A stretch of DNA of 64,000 bases from Pseudidiomarina insulisalsae. GTDB taxonomy: Bacteria > Pseudomonadota > Gammaproteobacteria > Enterobacterales > Alteromonadaceae. Each line of letters begins with the position of its first letter. Position 1 is the stretch's first letter. Both the position numbers and the translations under genes were made by a program. The notes under the pieces were generated by a model. It searched no databases, had not been told where the DNA came from, and saw only the letters and a program-made list of their open reading frames with translations. The stretch is taken from contig NZ_PIPY01000004.1 of the NCBI RefSeq assembly GCF_003987065.1, positions 163,318 through 227,317 of the forward strand, read 5' to 3'. Positions 53,318 through 63,084 of this stretch are shown in pieces.

Positions 53318-53844
53318 TGAAACGATTGCAACTCGTCTTTGTCGCGCTGATCGTCAGCTTTCTGGTGGGCTGCTCAACCTCGCTTGACACCTATAAGAAC
53401 GTGCAACCACACCTGAAGCTGGAAGAATTTTTTAATGGCGAACTGGTCGCCTATGGCATGGTTCAGGATTACAGTGGTGAGGTGATTCAACGGTTTCGCG
53501 CTGAGCTTGTCGGCAGCTGGGACGGCAACGAGGGCGTGCTGGATGAAACCTTTTATTACGCCGACGGACGTACCGAAAAGCGCGTCTGGTATTTAACCAA
53601 AACCGGACCCGATCGTTATGAGGGGCGGGCCGATGACGTTGAAGGTGTCGCTGAAGGTAAGGTCGCGGGAAACGTGTTGAACTGGAGCTACGTGCTGAAT
53701 CTTGAACTTGACGGCGAGCCATTCTCAGTGAAACTCGATGACTGGCTGTACCTGGTTGATGAAGAGAACATGATTAACCGGACTCATATGTATAAATATG
53801 GCTTTAATGTCGGCGAGATCACGCTTTATATCGGCAAAAAATAA
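53314..53844 (+). CDS. DUF3833 lipoprotein
   Basis: 176 residues, lipobox FLVGCS, mature part LDTYKNVQPHLKLEEFFNGE, matching DUF3833. Acidic beta-rich protein of unknown role at the envelope. Last gene of the photolyase operon, followed by a strong terminator. Confidence 0.88.
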   Translation: MMKRLQLVFVALIVSFLVGCSTSLDTYKNVQPHLKLEEFFNGELVAYGMVQDYSGEVIQRFRAELVGSWDGNEGVLDETFYYADGRTEKRVWYLTKTGPDRYEGRADDVEGVAEGKVAGNVLNWSYVLNLELDGEPFSVKLDDWLYLVDEENMINRTHMYKYGFNVGEITLYIGKK

Positions 53845-53861
53845 GCCTGACAGAAAGTTAA

Positions 53862-53893
53862 AAAAAAAGCAGCTCAGTTGAGCTGCTTTTTTT
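53862..53893 (+). terminator. Intrinsic terminator of the photolyase operon
   Basis: A-tract, GCAGCTC stem paired with GAGCTGC around a four-base AGTT loop, then a T7 run. It ends the 45396-53844 operon and can also act for the convergent 124-residue gene. Confidence 0.88.
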
Positions 53894-53911
53894 ATGTGGC
53901 CAGCACTATGG

Positions 53912-54286
53912 CTACTGTGATGAGCCGCGTGGCAGGCGAGAAACGGTATTGCCATCTTCCAGTTTCTTGCGCCATAAGTCGCGTGCGGTCAGGCCTTTGC
54001 CGGTGCTCGACGTTTTCACCGGAGCTTTCGAGGCCCCCGGTCGTTTCGCCGCGCGGTCACGATTCGACTTGGTCGATTTTGACGGTTGCGTCAGTTCCGC
54101 TGCCGGCGCTTTCGTGGTGCCTTTTAAAACTTCGGCTTCTTCAGCAAGTTGTGCCAGGCGCATATTTTTGCCACCATCTACACTATACCAACCGCTTTTC
54201 GCATCGATGGTGGGTTTTTTACCGTGAGCCTTTTCATAGGCTGCGGTAAAATCGGCAATGACTTGGTCTTTATCAAGTTTGCTCAT
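53912..54286 (-). CDS. Hypothetical basic protein
   Basis: 124 residues, unrecognised. The N-terminus DKDQVIADFTAAYEKAHGKK and GWYSVDGGKNMRLAQLAEE form a small helix-strand unit; the middle ~55 residues are Lys/Ser/Pro/Ala-rich and probably disordered; the tail is basic. GGATTATTCC gives a weak ribosome site. No signal peptide. It may bind nucleic acid through the basic tail but nothing proves it. Confidence 0.6.
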   Translation of the reverse strand: MSKLDKDQVIADFTAAYEKAHGKKPTIDAKSGWYSVDGGKNMRLAQLAEEAEVLKGTTKAPAAELTQPSKSTKSNRDRAAKRPGASKAPVKTSSTGKGLTARDLWRKKLEDGNTVSRLPRGSSQ

Positions 54287-54392
54287 GGAATAATCCTTTG
54301 CATATTGAGTAAAAGTTCTCCATTTTTATACCGCTTTTTGCGCACTATGTCTAATTTTCGGCGCAAATGCCTAACAATAAGGAGTTAAGGTC

Positions 54393-55148
54393 GTGAAGAG
54401 AGTCGAATTACAGACGTACCTTAATGATTTTCTGGCTGTCGATCGCATAAAAGATTATTGCCCCAACGGTTTACAGGTGGAAGGTCGCGAACATATTCAC
54501 AAGATTGTCACCGGCGTGACGGCTTGTCAGGAGCTGTTGGAGCGCGCGATTGACAATGAAGCCGATGCCATATTGGTCCACCACGGTTACTTCTGGAAAG
54601 GCGAGCCGCAGGTTGTACAAGGCATGAAAAAACGGCGTTTGCAGTTACTTTTACAGCATGATGTCAATTTGTTTGCTTTCCACTTACCGCTTGATGTGCA
54701 TCGTCGCCTGGGAAACAACGCCCAGCTGGCACGCTTGATGGACTGGCCTGATCCCTCTCCGCTGCTGAGTGTGGAGCCCGAAGGGGTGGTGATGTGCAGT
54801 GAGTTGTCGCATTCCGAAAGTGCCAGTGCAATGGCGCAAAGCCTCGAAGCCAAACTGGGGCGTAAACTTTTCTGTGCCATTCACGACGATCAGCCACTAC
54901 GCAATATCGCCTGGTGCACGGGTGGTGGACAAGGTTTTATTGACGCTGCAGCGGCCGCCGGTTGTGACGCCTTTATTACCGGTGAAGTGTCCGAACAGAC
55001 CATTCACAGTGCGCGCGAGCAGGGCATTGCCTTCTTTGCCGCCGGGCATCATGCTACCGAACGCTACGGCATTAAAGCGCTCGGTGAGCATCTGGCCGAG
55101 CAGTTTGGCGTTGAACATGAATTTATCGATATTGATAATCCAGCGTGA
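54393..55148 (+). CDS. Nif3-like dinuclear metal-centre protein
   Basis: 251 residues. Starts with GTG preceded by TAAGGAG. DYCPNGLQVEG, ADAILVHHGYFWKG, HLPLDVHRRLGNN, ITGEVSEQTIHSARE and FFAAGHHATERYG match the Nif3/YbgI family with its His and Glu metal ligands. Proposed GTP cyclohydrolase-like or tRNA-related role, unproven. Followed 10 bp later by cmoM. Confidence 0.9.
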   Translation: MKRVELQTYLNDFLAVDRIKDYCPNGLQVEGREHIHKIVTGVTACQELLERAIDNEADAILVHHGYFWKGEPQVVQGMKKRRLQLLLQHDVNLFAFHLPLDVHRRLGNNAQLARLMDWPDPSPLLSVEPEGVVMCSELSHSESASAMAQSLEAKLGRKLFCAIHDDQPLRNIAWCTGGGQGFIDAAAAAGCDAFITGEVSEQTIHSAREQGIAFFAAGHHATERYGIKALGEHLAEQFGVEHEFIDIDNPA

Positions 55149-55158
55149 GTGAGTAGCG

Positions 55159-55962
55159 GTGACGAGCAAAAAGCGCGATCAAAGTTTTACCGGTTTAACG
55201 ACAAAGTTTGCCAAAAACATCTACGCGACCGGCAAAGGCAAAATTCGCTTGGCGGTTTTGGCCCGCGATCTTGCGCCCTTATTTGAGCGGTCAACTGACC
55301 AGTCAACTCATCAGGCAAGGCCCCTGCGAGTGCTGGATGTCGGCGGCGGAATAGGACAGTTCTCCGAGTTTTTTGCCCGCAACGGGCATCAGGTGACGCA
55401 TACCGATATCGCCCCCGATATGGTAGCTGCGGCGCAGCAGCGGCATCAGCAGCAAGGACTGGCAGCGAATTATCGCTACCTAACTGCTGCGTTACAGGAG
55501 CTACCAGAGCACCTCGACGGGCAACAATTCGATGTGGTGCTCTGTCATGCCGTACTTGAGTGGCTGGCCGAGCCTGAAGATGCCTTGCCATTGCTGAAGC
55601 AGTTCTTGGCACCACAGGGCACCTTGTCGCTGATGTTTTATAACCGCGACGCTAAATTAATGGCGAACATGGTATTTGGTAATTTTGATTACGTGGAAGC
55701 CGATCTGAAAGTTAAAAAACGGGTGCGGATGAGCCCGCAACAGCCCATCGCTCCAGCGGCGATGGAAAAGTGGCTGAAGCAGCATCAATTGCAGGTCTGC
55801 CAGCGTACCGGGGTGCGCTGTTTTCATGATTATCTGCGTAACCCCGAAGATGGCGAGGCGCATTTTGAGCAACTGCTGCGGCTGGAGCTGCAATACAACC
55901 AGCAAGCGCCGTTCGCCGCCCTCGGACGTTATCAGCACTGGCAGATCAAGCATGCAGACTAA
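55159..55962 (+). CDS. cmoM: tRNA 5-carboxymethoxyuridine methyltransferase
   Basis: 267 residues, class I SAM methyltransferase. VLDVGGGIGQFSEFFARNGH, LSLMFYNRDAKLMANMVFGN, FDYVEADLKVKKR and TGVRCFHDYLRNPED align with E. coli CmoM (SmtA). It methylates cmo5U at the tRNA wobble base. Start is GTG at 55159. Its end overlaps the following kinase-like gene by 11 bp. Confidence 0.9.
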   Translation: MTSKKRDQSFTGLTTKFAKNIYATGKGKIRLAVLARDLAPLFERSTDQSTHQARPLRVLDVGGGIGQFSEFFARNGHQVTHTDIAPDMVAAAQQRHQQQGLAANYRYLTAALQELPEHLDGQQFDVVLCHAVLEWLAEPEDALPLLKQFLAPQGTLSLMFYNRDAKLMANMVFGNFDYVEADLKVKKRVRMSPQQPIAPAAMEKWLKQHQLQVCQRTGVRCFHDYLRNPEDGEAHFEQLLRLELQYNQQAPFAALGRYQHWQIKHAD

Positions 55963-56839
55963 ATCGGTGGCGCTATACGTCAGCACACTTGCTGAGGACT
56001 TTGCGCAACGTCGCGATGCCTACCACGCGTTTTTTCAGCAGCAGTCAGTTGCTGCATTAACGGTCATTGAAAGCACTTCAGAACGGCATCTTGACGAAGC
56101 GCGACTGGCGAGCTGGGCTGATGCTTTGCAAGCAGACACTGAGGCTGAGCTGGTGGTCATTGGCGGCGACGGCAGTATCAGTATTGCTGCGCAAGTTTGT
56201 GTGACGCGTAAGATTGCCATCACTGCCGTGCCAAGTGGCACAGGCAACGACTTTGCTCGCGCACTTGGCATCAGTGACTGGCGCTGGCGTTTGCAGCACC
56301 CTCAGGGCATGCGCATGTTGTGCCGCTCCGTCGGCACCGTTTCAGGCCGTTATTTTATTAATCACGCCGGTTGCGGCATCAGTGTTGCCATGCAACGGCT
56401 ACAAAGCAAGCGTTCGCGGCGCTATTTAGCGCGCTATTCTTATCTGTGGGCTTTGCTACGTTATTTGCTGGTGCGTCCGGCAAAGCGCTGCCGGATTATC
56501 GACGACAAGGGTCAGCACTGGGAGTTTCAGGTTGCCGCGGTCAACAGCGATATTGGCGGCGGCATTAAGGTCTATCCAAAGGCACAGCTGGACACCGAAG
56601 TACTGGGCATTTTGCAGGTGCCGCGCATCTCTCGCTTCCGGCAATTAGGCGCACTGTTCTGGATGCTTCGCAAACAGCCACAGCGCAGCCGCAAACTTGC
56701 GTTTCATGAAGCACCGAGTTTTACTTTAGGTGACAGTCAGAATCTTATAGAGCTTGATGGCGATACCACAGGCCACTATGGTCCGGCGGAAGTAACCGTC
56801 GTTCCGCAGGGACTGCGTGTTTATTGTCCTGAAAATTAA
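55952..56839 (+). CDS. Diacylglycerol/sphingosine-kinase-like lipid kinase
   Basis: 295 residues. The catalytic domain has VVIGGDGSISIAAQ (GGDG nucleotide loop) and AVPSGTGNDFARALGI (GTGNDF). C-terminal domain FQVAAVNSDIGGGIKVYPKA and FTLGDSQNLIELDGDTTGH. Typical YegS/DgkB-like lipid kinase using ATP. Overlaps the cmoM end; likely one transcript with Nif3-like and cmoM. Confidence 0.88.
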   Translation: MQTKSVALYVSTLAEDFAQRRDAYHAFFQQQSVAALTVIESTSERHLDEARLASWADALQADTEAELVVIGGDGSISIAAQVCVTRKIAITAVPSGTGNDFARALGISDWRWRLQHPQGMRMLCRSVGTVSGRYFINHAGCGISVAMQRLQSKRSRRYLARYSYLWALLRYLLVRPAKRCRIIDDKGQHWEFQVAAVNSDIGGGIKVYPKAQLDTEVLGILQVPRISRFRQLGALFWMLRKQPQRSRKLAFHEAPSFTLGDSQNLIELDGDTTGHYGPAEVTVVPQGLRVYCPEN

Positions 56840-56886
56840 AAATTAATAACAACTAGAAAGCAGCAAGCAGCGACAGGAGTTCTTTT

Positions 56887-57753
56887 ATGAAATGTGCATT
56901 TATTGGACTTGGCGTCATGGGCTATCCCATGGCAGGACATCTGCAGGCCAAAGGCTACGCCACCACCGTTTACAACCGCACCCAGGAAAAAGCAGAGCAG
57001 TGGGTGGAAGAACACGGTGGTAAGCTCGCGGAAACGCCACGTGAGGTAGCTGCTGGCGCCGACGTGGTATTGGTTTGTGTCGGTAATGATGACGACGTGC
57101 GTAGTGTCTTTTATGGTGACGACGGTTTACTGGCGAGCATTGCGGAAAACACCATTGTGATTGACCATACTACCGCCTCGGCCGAGCTTGCGCGCGAGCT
57201 TGCTGAGGAAGTGCATAACCGCATTGCGGTATTTCTCGATGCACCTGTGTCGGGTGGCCAGCAAGGCGCACAAAACGGTGTTTTGACCGCCATGATAGGT
57301 GGTGATGAAGAAGCGTTTAATGATGCCCAGGACGTTCTCGCCTGCTACTGCAAAACCCGCGAGTACATGGGTCCGGCCGGACATGGTCAACTGGCGAAAA
57401 TGGTGAATCAGATCTGTATTGCCGGCGTGGTGCAAGGCCTGGCAGAAGGGTTACAGCTGGCCCGTAAAGTGGGTCTAGACGCGGATACCCTGATCCGTGC
57501 CATCAGTCAGGGCGCGGCGGGCTCATGGCAAATGCAGAACCGTTATCAAACCATGTGGCAAGGTCATTATGAACATGGCTTCGCAGTTGACTGGATGCGT
57601 AAAGATCTGAAATTTGCGCTGGCAGAAGCCGACCGTAACGGCTTAAGCATGCCGCTGACAGCGCTGGTCGATCAGTTTTACGCTGAAGTTCAGCAAATGG
57701 GCGGCGGCCGCTGGGACACCTCAAGCCTGCTCGCCCGCCTGGAAAAGAAGTAA
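56887..57753 (+). CDS. NAD(P)-dependent beta-hydroxyacid dehydrogenase
   Basis: 288 residues. Rossmann motif FIGLGVMGYPMAGHLQAKG, Arg in YNRT suggesting NADP, LDAPVSGGQQGA, the catalytic Lys in GQLAKMVNQICIAG, C-terminal helices. Family includes 3-hydroxyisobutyrate and tartronate semialdehyde reductases; substrate unclear. Ribosome site AGGAG. Stand-alone gene 48 bp after the lipid kinase. Confidence 0.9.
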   Translation: MKCAFIGLGVMGYPMAGHLQAKGYATTVYNRTQEKAEQWVEEHGGKLAETPREVAAGADVVLVCVGNDDDVRSVFYGDDGLLASIAENTIVIDHTTASAELARELAEEVHNRIAVFLDAPVSGGQQGAQNGVLTAMIGGDEEAFNDAQDVLACYCKTREYMGPAGHGQLAKMVNQICIAGVVQGLAEGLQLARKVGLDADTLIRAISQGAAGSWQMQNRYQTMWQGHYEHGFAVDWMRKDLKFALAEADRNGLSMPLTALVDQFYAEVQQMGGGRWDTSSLLARLEKK

Positions 57754-58034
57754 CCCCCCAAAAAGCGATATGTGGCAATACCGAGCAGTGAAGCAATTGA
57801 TCGGTTGCCTACATTAATTGTATGGCAGATGGTGCAGTCGATAGGACTGACTCGGGTCTGCCATGGCTCTCATCTTTCGGGTATGCCCGCATACCCGAAA
57901 CCGTAGTCCTGCCGGTTTGAATAATAATTTAAACAAGTGCAACATTAAGTCTATACAAACGATGTATGGCGTAGTAACGTGGAATACACATGCCATCTGA
58001 CGCAAATTCAATCTAAAAAAATCATAGGGACAGT
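57754..58034. other. Gene-free region upstream of the Rhs gene
   Basis: No gene of note. It contains a perfect 11-bp hairpin TTTCGGGTATG/CATACCCGAAA with loop CCCG (57875-57900), without a T tract. The rest is AT-rich and probably carries the Rhs promoter; no unambiguous -35/-10 pair was read. Confidence 0.5.
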
Positions 58035-61000
58035 ATGTTTAACAAGGAAGTCAGGCTTGCGCGCAGCAAGAATCTTTTTTCGACGTTTCAACGTGTTAAA
58101 AGCGTTTATTTTTTTCTAACCGTCCTGATATTCTTGCCTTTTCAGGGCGTGGCTTTTGCCATGCAATCCATGGAGCCTATATCGCCAGATCCTGGCGATG
58201 GCAGTAGTACCGAGAACTACTTACCGCCCAAAACGTTTACGTACAACTTTAACGAAATTCATAATGTTCAAACGAATGTTCCCTCGCTCACCACTGAGTT
58301 AATGGGGGATCAAACCGATCCTGCGACAGGCGCTACTTCCTGGACGCAAACGGATGTAAGTCTTCCCGGTAACTTTGGTTTAGAAGTTGCCGTAAAGCGT
58401 GAGTTGCTTGACGCCGGCAGTTGGCCGCGGGCGACCCGCGAGTTAGGTAACTGGAGTTTGGCCATTCCACATATTCGTTCACGGTATGTCACGAATATGG
58501 ACGGTAGCTTTTCTCATACTCAAGGTTCGTTGCCGCCAGCGTGGGTGCGTGGCGAAGCTTGCTCAGCACCGCTCAACAGCAATCCGGATTTTTATAAATA
58601 CATTGATGGCGCTGGTTTTGAGCTGAAAAAAGAAGACTACTGGCAAGGTGACACCATCTCTGTTCCTGGCGTTGGCAGTGAACAGATCCTGCAGGACGGT
58701 ACTACCAAAAAGACGGTGAATCAATGGAAAATCGATTGCCTTGATATAAACGGTGTCGATGCCTTTCAAGTAACGTTGCCTGACGGTACGGCCTATATCT
58801 TTTCTGAATTAAAAACCATCGAGTCGTTCAAAAAAACGTATTTAGCTTCCGAAGAGATCCCCTGCTCGCAACAATGTTCCTATCCTGAGCTTGGTGATAA
58901 TACACCTGATCTAAAGCTGGCGATGTCAGTGGTGAACGTTTTTATGCAAGTCACCGAAGTGAAAGACAGGTTCGGTAACTGGGTGAAATACGACTACGAT
59001 ACGTACGGCAATTTAATCAGGATTTATGCCTCTGATGGCCGGGAGATTACGATCCAGTACAGCGGTACGGGTGAGAGATGGATCAGTAGCGTTAGGGCAA
59101 ATAACCGGACGTGGACCTACAGCTACCAGTCACCCAACACCTCCAGCGAATCTGACATGTACCTCTTAACAGGAGTCACATTACCCGACAGCCGCCAATG
59201 GCTGTTCGACTACCCCGACAATGGCACAACGACCCGATTCTGGCATTCATTGTTTATTGGACGTCACGCACAAATTACTCCCTTCCAACCGGCCGAGTGT
59301 GACCCTGGAGGTAGCGGTGATTACGTGAGCATGACCCATCCAGGTGGTGCGTCTGCAGCGTTTGCAGTAGAAGGGCGTTGTGTGGGACAGGCTGCAGTAC
59401 CGAAGCTGCAAAACTTTAATCGTTTCGGTCAGGGAGGTCCGTATCAAACGTACGCGTTACCGAAGACCCATCAGCAGTATTCGCTCTCACACAAGCGCCT
59501 CGGCTTACCTGATGGAGCACTGTACGAGTGGGACTATTCCTATAACCAAAATTTAGGCTACTACTATGGTGAATCGTCACCGTACGATATTAGCTTTAAC
59601 CTCCCCGGATTGCCGGCTGAGGCGGATTTAAGCTTCATCAGTGAAGACTTGGTCGATGTGAGTGCAACACTTATCACAAACCCGGACGGCAACTATCAGT
59701 TGTCTGTTGCCGACCGTCGCTATGGCTACCAAAACGGTAAACAGCTGTACGCGGCAACCTATGACGCTAACTTTAACCTGGTGAGCTACACCCGGTACAA
59801 CTATAGCGTGAGCCCGATTGATTATGGCAGTACACGCCAATGGGTGCATGGTATTGAAGAGTATATTGTCTACCCGTTGCCGCCGGAATTTGACGGCCAG
59901 ATTTATTTTGACCAGGCGGTCTCTGCAAGTAAGCACATGCGGCTACTGGATAAGGAGCTCGTGTTAGTCGACGGGGCCACGCCCACGTCTTACAAAGAAG
60001 CATTCAGTCAGTTTAATAACTATGAAAAAGCTCAGCAGATAAGCCAGTATGGGCCCGGTGGTACCCGGCAAATTCAGCTTGGCTTTTCGCATCATAGTGG
60101 CGCGTGGGTGCTGAACCAGCCCACGACAGTGGATGTGAGTCTCAACGGTGGGGCATATCAACGCTTGTCAGAAAACGTCTATTACGATGCCTTGCACAGC
60201 AATACGGCGTACCGTTTTCAGCTTAAAGAGGAAAAGTATTTCGGCACGATACGCAAGTCGTATCCGAGTTACCAGAGCGTGACCGGCGCCCGCGGGCAAA
60301 TCAAAGATGTGGATTTGCATTTGGACACATCGGGCAGCAAGCGGCGTGTCAGTTTTAATAACTATAAGCGCGGTCACGCACAAACGGTCACTGTGCCACA
60401 GCGGTATTTAAGCGGCACCATGTCGATGACCAAAGAGGTCGATGACAATGGCTGGGTGGTCGCGACCACGGATTTTAATGGTGTGCGCACCGAGTATGCC
60501 TATAACCCTATGGGCTTGGTGCGTGCGGTCAATCTGGCACACGATACCGACTATACCTACGGTAACTGGAACGATACTTTGTTTACCTATAGCTATCCGA
60601 GTCCAGGTGGACTGGTAAGAACGGCACAAAAGTGCGTTCTGAACAGCACCATGACCGGCTGCAGCGGTGTGACATCCCTGACTACCACTGAAACCTATGA
60701 TGCGCTTTATCGCTTAGTAAAGCGTCAGCTAAGTGGGGACGGCGAAAGCCGCTATCAGTTGTTTACCTATGATGCGAATAATCAAACTACATTTGAATCA
60801 TTTGTCAGCGCGAACAGCAATGAAAATCGCGGCACCCATTCCACCTATGGGCCGCTAAAACGCAAAACGTCGGTTACTACCTCGGGCTTAGGCACCACTT
60901 ACCTCAATTACCTTGCAGGAAATAAAGTTCAACAGGTGAATCCCAGAGGCTTTGCAACAGTCACCACTTACCGGGCGTTTGCGGCGCCTTTATATCAATA

Positions 61001-63065
61001 CCCGACACGCATCGAATCGCCAGAGGGCGTCGTGACCGAGCAGGTGTACGACACCTTTGCCAATGTAACAGCCATTACCCAGCATGGCGGTGGCCTGTCA
61101 CAAACCGAGTCACGGGTGTATGACAGCCATAACAACCTGTGTTTTGTGGGGCGTAATGACACTGGCAATGTGCAGTTTAAGTACAATTTAGTAGGTGAGC
61201 TGCAATGGCAAGCGCAGGGCAATGTCAGCAGTTGTAGTGGCGCAAAACCCGCTCATGCCGTTGACAGAGCCTACGACAACCTTGGTAGCTTAAAGACGGT
61301 CAACTACCCCGATAGTACGCCGGATGTTACCTATGCGCTGGATAACGTGGGGAACTTGGTGCAACTGGCCGCAGGCAGTGTGGTGCAAAATTATGTGTAT
61401 AACAACCAACGGGTATTAGAAAGCGAAACTCTGACCGTGCCAGGACGCAGCGGGTCGTTAACGATTGATTACCGTTATAACAGTGACCTTGCGCCAAGCG
61501 CGGTGGTGTATCCGGCTACACAGCATATAGTGCAGCTCTCACCCAACGCGTTTGGTGAGCCGACTCAGGTCGCAAGAAGCGGTCAGAGCTATGCCAGTGG
61601 CATTGACTTTCATCCATCGGGTGGCGTGAAAAGCTTTATCTATGGTAATGGTGTGACGCATCAAAGCGTACTCGATAGTGCAACCAACTTACCGGTGCAC
61701 CTATCCGATATGAAAGGCAACAATCGAATAGCATGGTTTGATTATGCGTACGATAACCATGCCAACATCACGCAGATATTAGATGGCACCGACAGCGGCT
61801 ATCATCTGAACGCGTTAAGCTATGACGGTCTGGACCGGCTCACCGGTATCTCCGGCAATAGTAAGGCGGGAAATGCTTCGGTTGACTATGATGCGCTGGG
61901 TAACATCACGCAGCTGGTGACGCACAACCGCAAGCTTAATTACAACTACAACATTACGCTGAACCGTTTAACCAGCGTCAGCTCCTCAGGCGCTGCGGCA
62001 AAAAGTTATGGCTATTTTAATTACGACGCGCGGGGCAATATCACCCACAACAGCCATGTTGGCATGAGTTACAACCTGGCCAACCAGATGACCTCAGCGC
62101 TTGGCAATAGCTACACCTACGACGGCCACAACCGCCGCGTAAAGGTGGCGGGCAACGGTGACAGCCGTTACTATCTTTACAGCCAGTCAGGGCAACTGCT
62201 GTTTAGTGAAGAAAACGGCGTGCAAACGAACTACATTTACCTTGGCAGCAAACTCATTGCCGAGGACAGTCAGGGCGTGACCACCTTTGTCCATTCGGAT
62301 ATGCTGGGCAGTCCGGTGGCCAGAACCAACGGCACAGGCACAGTGCAAAGTCGCCGCCACTATAAGCCTTTTGGCGACACTTACGAGACGCCAAGCTACG
62401 ACATCGGCTATACCGGCCATAAGTACGATAATGACTTAGGGCTGAGTTATATGCAGGCACGATACTATGATCCAGTGATTGGGCGTTTTTACTCGAATGA
62501 TCCGGTTGGAACTTTAGGGCATTTGAGTCAAGGGAATATTCAAGGTTTTAATCGCTATGCGTATGCAAATAACAACCCGTATAAGTACACGGACCCTGAC
62601 GGCAGAATTCCGGTTGTCCTAGCATGGTTTGCTACTCCCCCCGGACAAGCAGCTTTGGTTACCGCTGGTAAATGGGTTGCAGGAGTAACCGGGGCTGCAA
62701 TTGGAGCAGGAATTGCTAATGATATAGTTAAACCGATGATGAACGAGTCAAGTGTACCTGATGTGCCCGATGGACTCGTTGGAGATCAAAGCTCGCCAAA
62801 AGCCGGCACAAATAAAAGTGGTAAACGCCATACTTCTGGCCCATTAACTCCAGAGAACGGTGGAACAGGAGATTATGAAACTGATTTGGAAACTCTCACT
62901 GGTGGAACACGCCCTGCTGAGGTAGGAGATTCAGCTCCTACCGGTAGTCAAGTAGGAGAAAATGGTATATTTGGGCGGCCCAATAATAGTGAAGGTGGAT
63001 CGAGTATTGATATACCTGCAAAAGGGGATAAACCTCATGAAACCTTACACTATGACAAGAAGTAA
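58035..63065 (+). CDS. Rhs/YD-repeat polymorphic toxin-like protein
   Basis: 1676 residues. A hydrophobic N-terminal segment (~28-42, FLTVLIFLPFQGVAFA) suggests Sec export or anchoring. The middle holds many YD-type repeats (YDTYGNLIRIY, YNPMGLVRAV, YDALGNITQL, YDARGNITHN). The conserved core end LGLSYMQARYYDPVIGRFYS and YTDPDGRIP mark the usual Rhs cleavage zone at ~1530. After it the codon and base composition becomes AT-richer and a 150-residue C-terminal tip follows (hydrophobic pre-toxin, then a Gly/His-rich end KPHETLHY). That tip is probably the toxin; I cannot name its fold. A likely immunity gene follows at once. Confidence 0.88.
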   Translation: MFNKEVRLARSKNLFSTFQRVKSVYFFLTVLIFLPFQGVAFAMQSMEPISPDPGDGSSTENYLPPKTFTYNFNEIHNVQTNVPSLTTELMGDQTDPATGATSWTQTDVSLPGNFGLEVAVKRELLDAGSWPRATRELGNWSLAIPHIRSRYVTNMDGSFSHTQGSLPPAWVRGEACSAPLNSNPDFYKYIDGAGFELKKEDYWQGDTISVPGVGSEQILQDGTTKKTVNQWKIDCLDINGVDAFQVTLPDGTAYIFSELKTIESFKKTYLASEEIPCSQQCSYPELGDNTPDLKLAMSVVNVFMQVTEVKDRFGNWVKYDYDTYGNLIRIYASDGREITIQYSGTGERWISSVRANNRTWTYSYQSPNTSSESDMYLLTGVTLPDSRQWLFDYPDNGTTTRFWHSLFIGRHAQITPFQPAECDPGGSGDYVSMTHPGGASAAFAVEGRCVGQAAVPKLQNFNRFGQGGPYQTYALPKTHQQYSLSHKRLGLPDGALYEWDYSYNQNLGYYYGESSPYDISFNLPGLPAEADLSFISEDLVDVSATLITNPDGNYQLSVADRRYGYQNGKQLYAATYDANFNLVSYTRYNYSVSPIDYGSTRQWVHGIEEYIVYPLPPEFDGQIYFDQAVSASKHMRLLDKELVLVDGATPTSYKEAFSQFNNYEKAQQISQYGPGGTRQIQLGFSHHSGAWVLNQPTTVDVSLNGGAYQRLSENVYYDALHSNTAYRFQLKEEKYFGTIRKSYPSYQSVTGARGQIKDVDLHLDTSGSKRRVSFNNYKRGHAQTVTVPQRYLSGTMSMTKEVDDNGWVVATTDFNGVRTEYAYNPMGLVRAVNLAHDTDYTYGNWNDTLFTYSYPSPGGLVRTAQKCVLNSTMTGCSGVTSLTTTETYDALYRLVKRQLSGDGESRYQLFTYDANNQTTFESFVSANSNENRGTHSTYGPLKRKTSVTTSGLGTTYLNYLAGNKVQQVNPRGFATVTTYRAFAAPLYQYPTRIESPEGVVTEQVYDTFANVTAITQHGGGLSQTESRVYDSHNNLCFVGRNDTGNVQFKYNLVGELQWQAQGNVSSCSGAKPAHAVDRAYDNLGSLKTVNYPDSTPDVTYALDNVGNLVQLAAGSVVQNYVYNNQRVLESETLTVPGRSGSLTIDYRYNSDLAPSAVVYPATQHIVQLSPNAFGEPTQVARSGQSYASGIDFHPSGGVKSFIYGNGVTHQSVLDSATNLPVHLSDMKGNNRIAWFDYAYDNHANITQILDGTDSGYHLNALSYDGLDRLTGISGNSKAGNASVDYDALGNITQLVTHNRKLNYNYNITLNRLTSVSSSGAAAKSYGYFNYDARGNITHNSHVGMSYNLANQMTSALGNSYTYDGHNRRVKVAGNGDSRYYLYSQSGQLLFSEENGVQTNYIYLGSKLIAEDSQGVTTFVHSDMLGSPVARTNGTGTVQSRRHYKPFGDTYETPSYDIGYTGHKYDNDLGLSYMQARYYDPVIGRFYSNDPVGTLGHLSQGNIQGFNRYAYANNNPYKYTDPDGRIPVVLAWFATPPGQAALVTAGKWVAGVTGAAIGAGIANDIVKPMMNESSVPDVPDGLVGDQSSPKAGTNKSGKRHTSGPLTPENGGTGDYETDLETLTGGTRPAEVGDSAPTGSQVGENGIFGRPNNSEGGSSIDIPAKGDKPHETLHYDKK

Positions 63066-63084
63066 TTAGACGTTGGATGATTAT

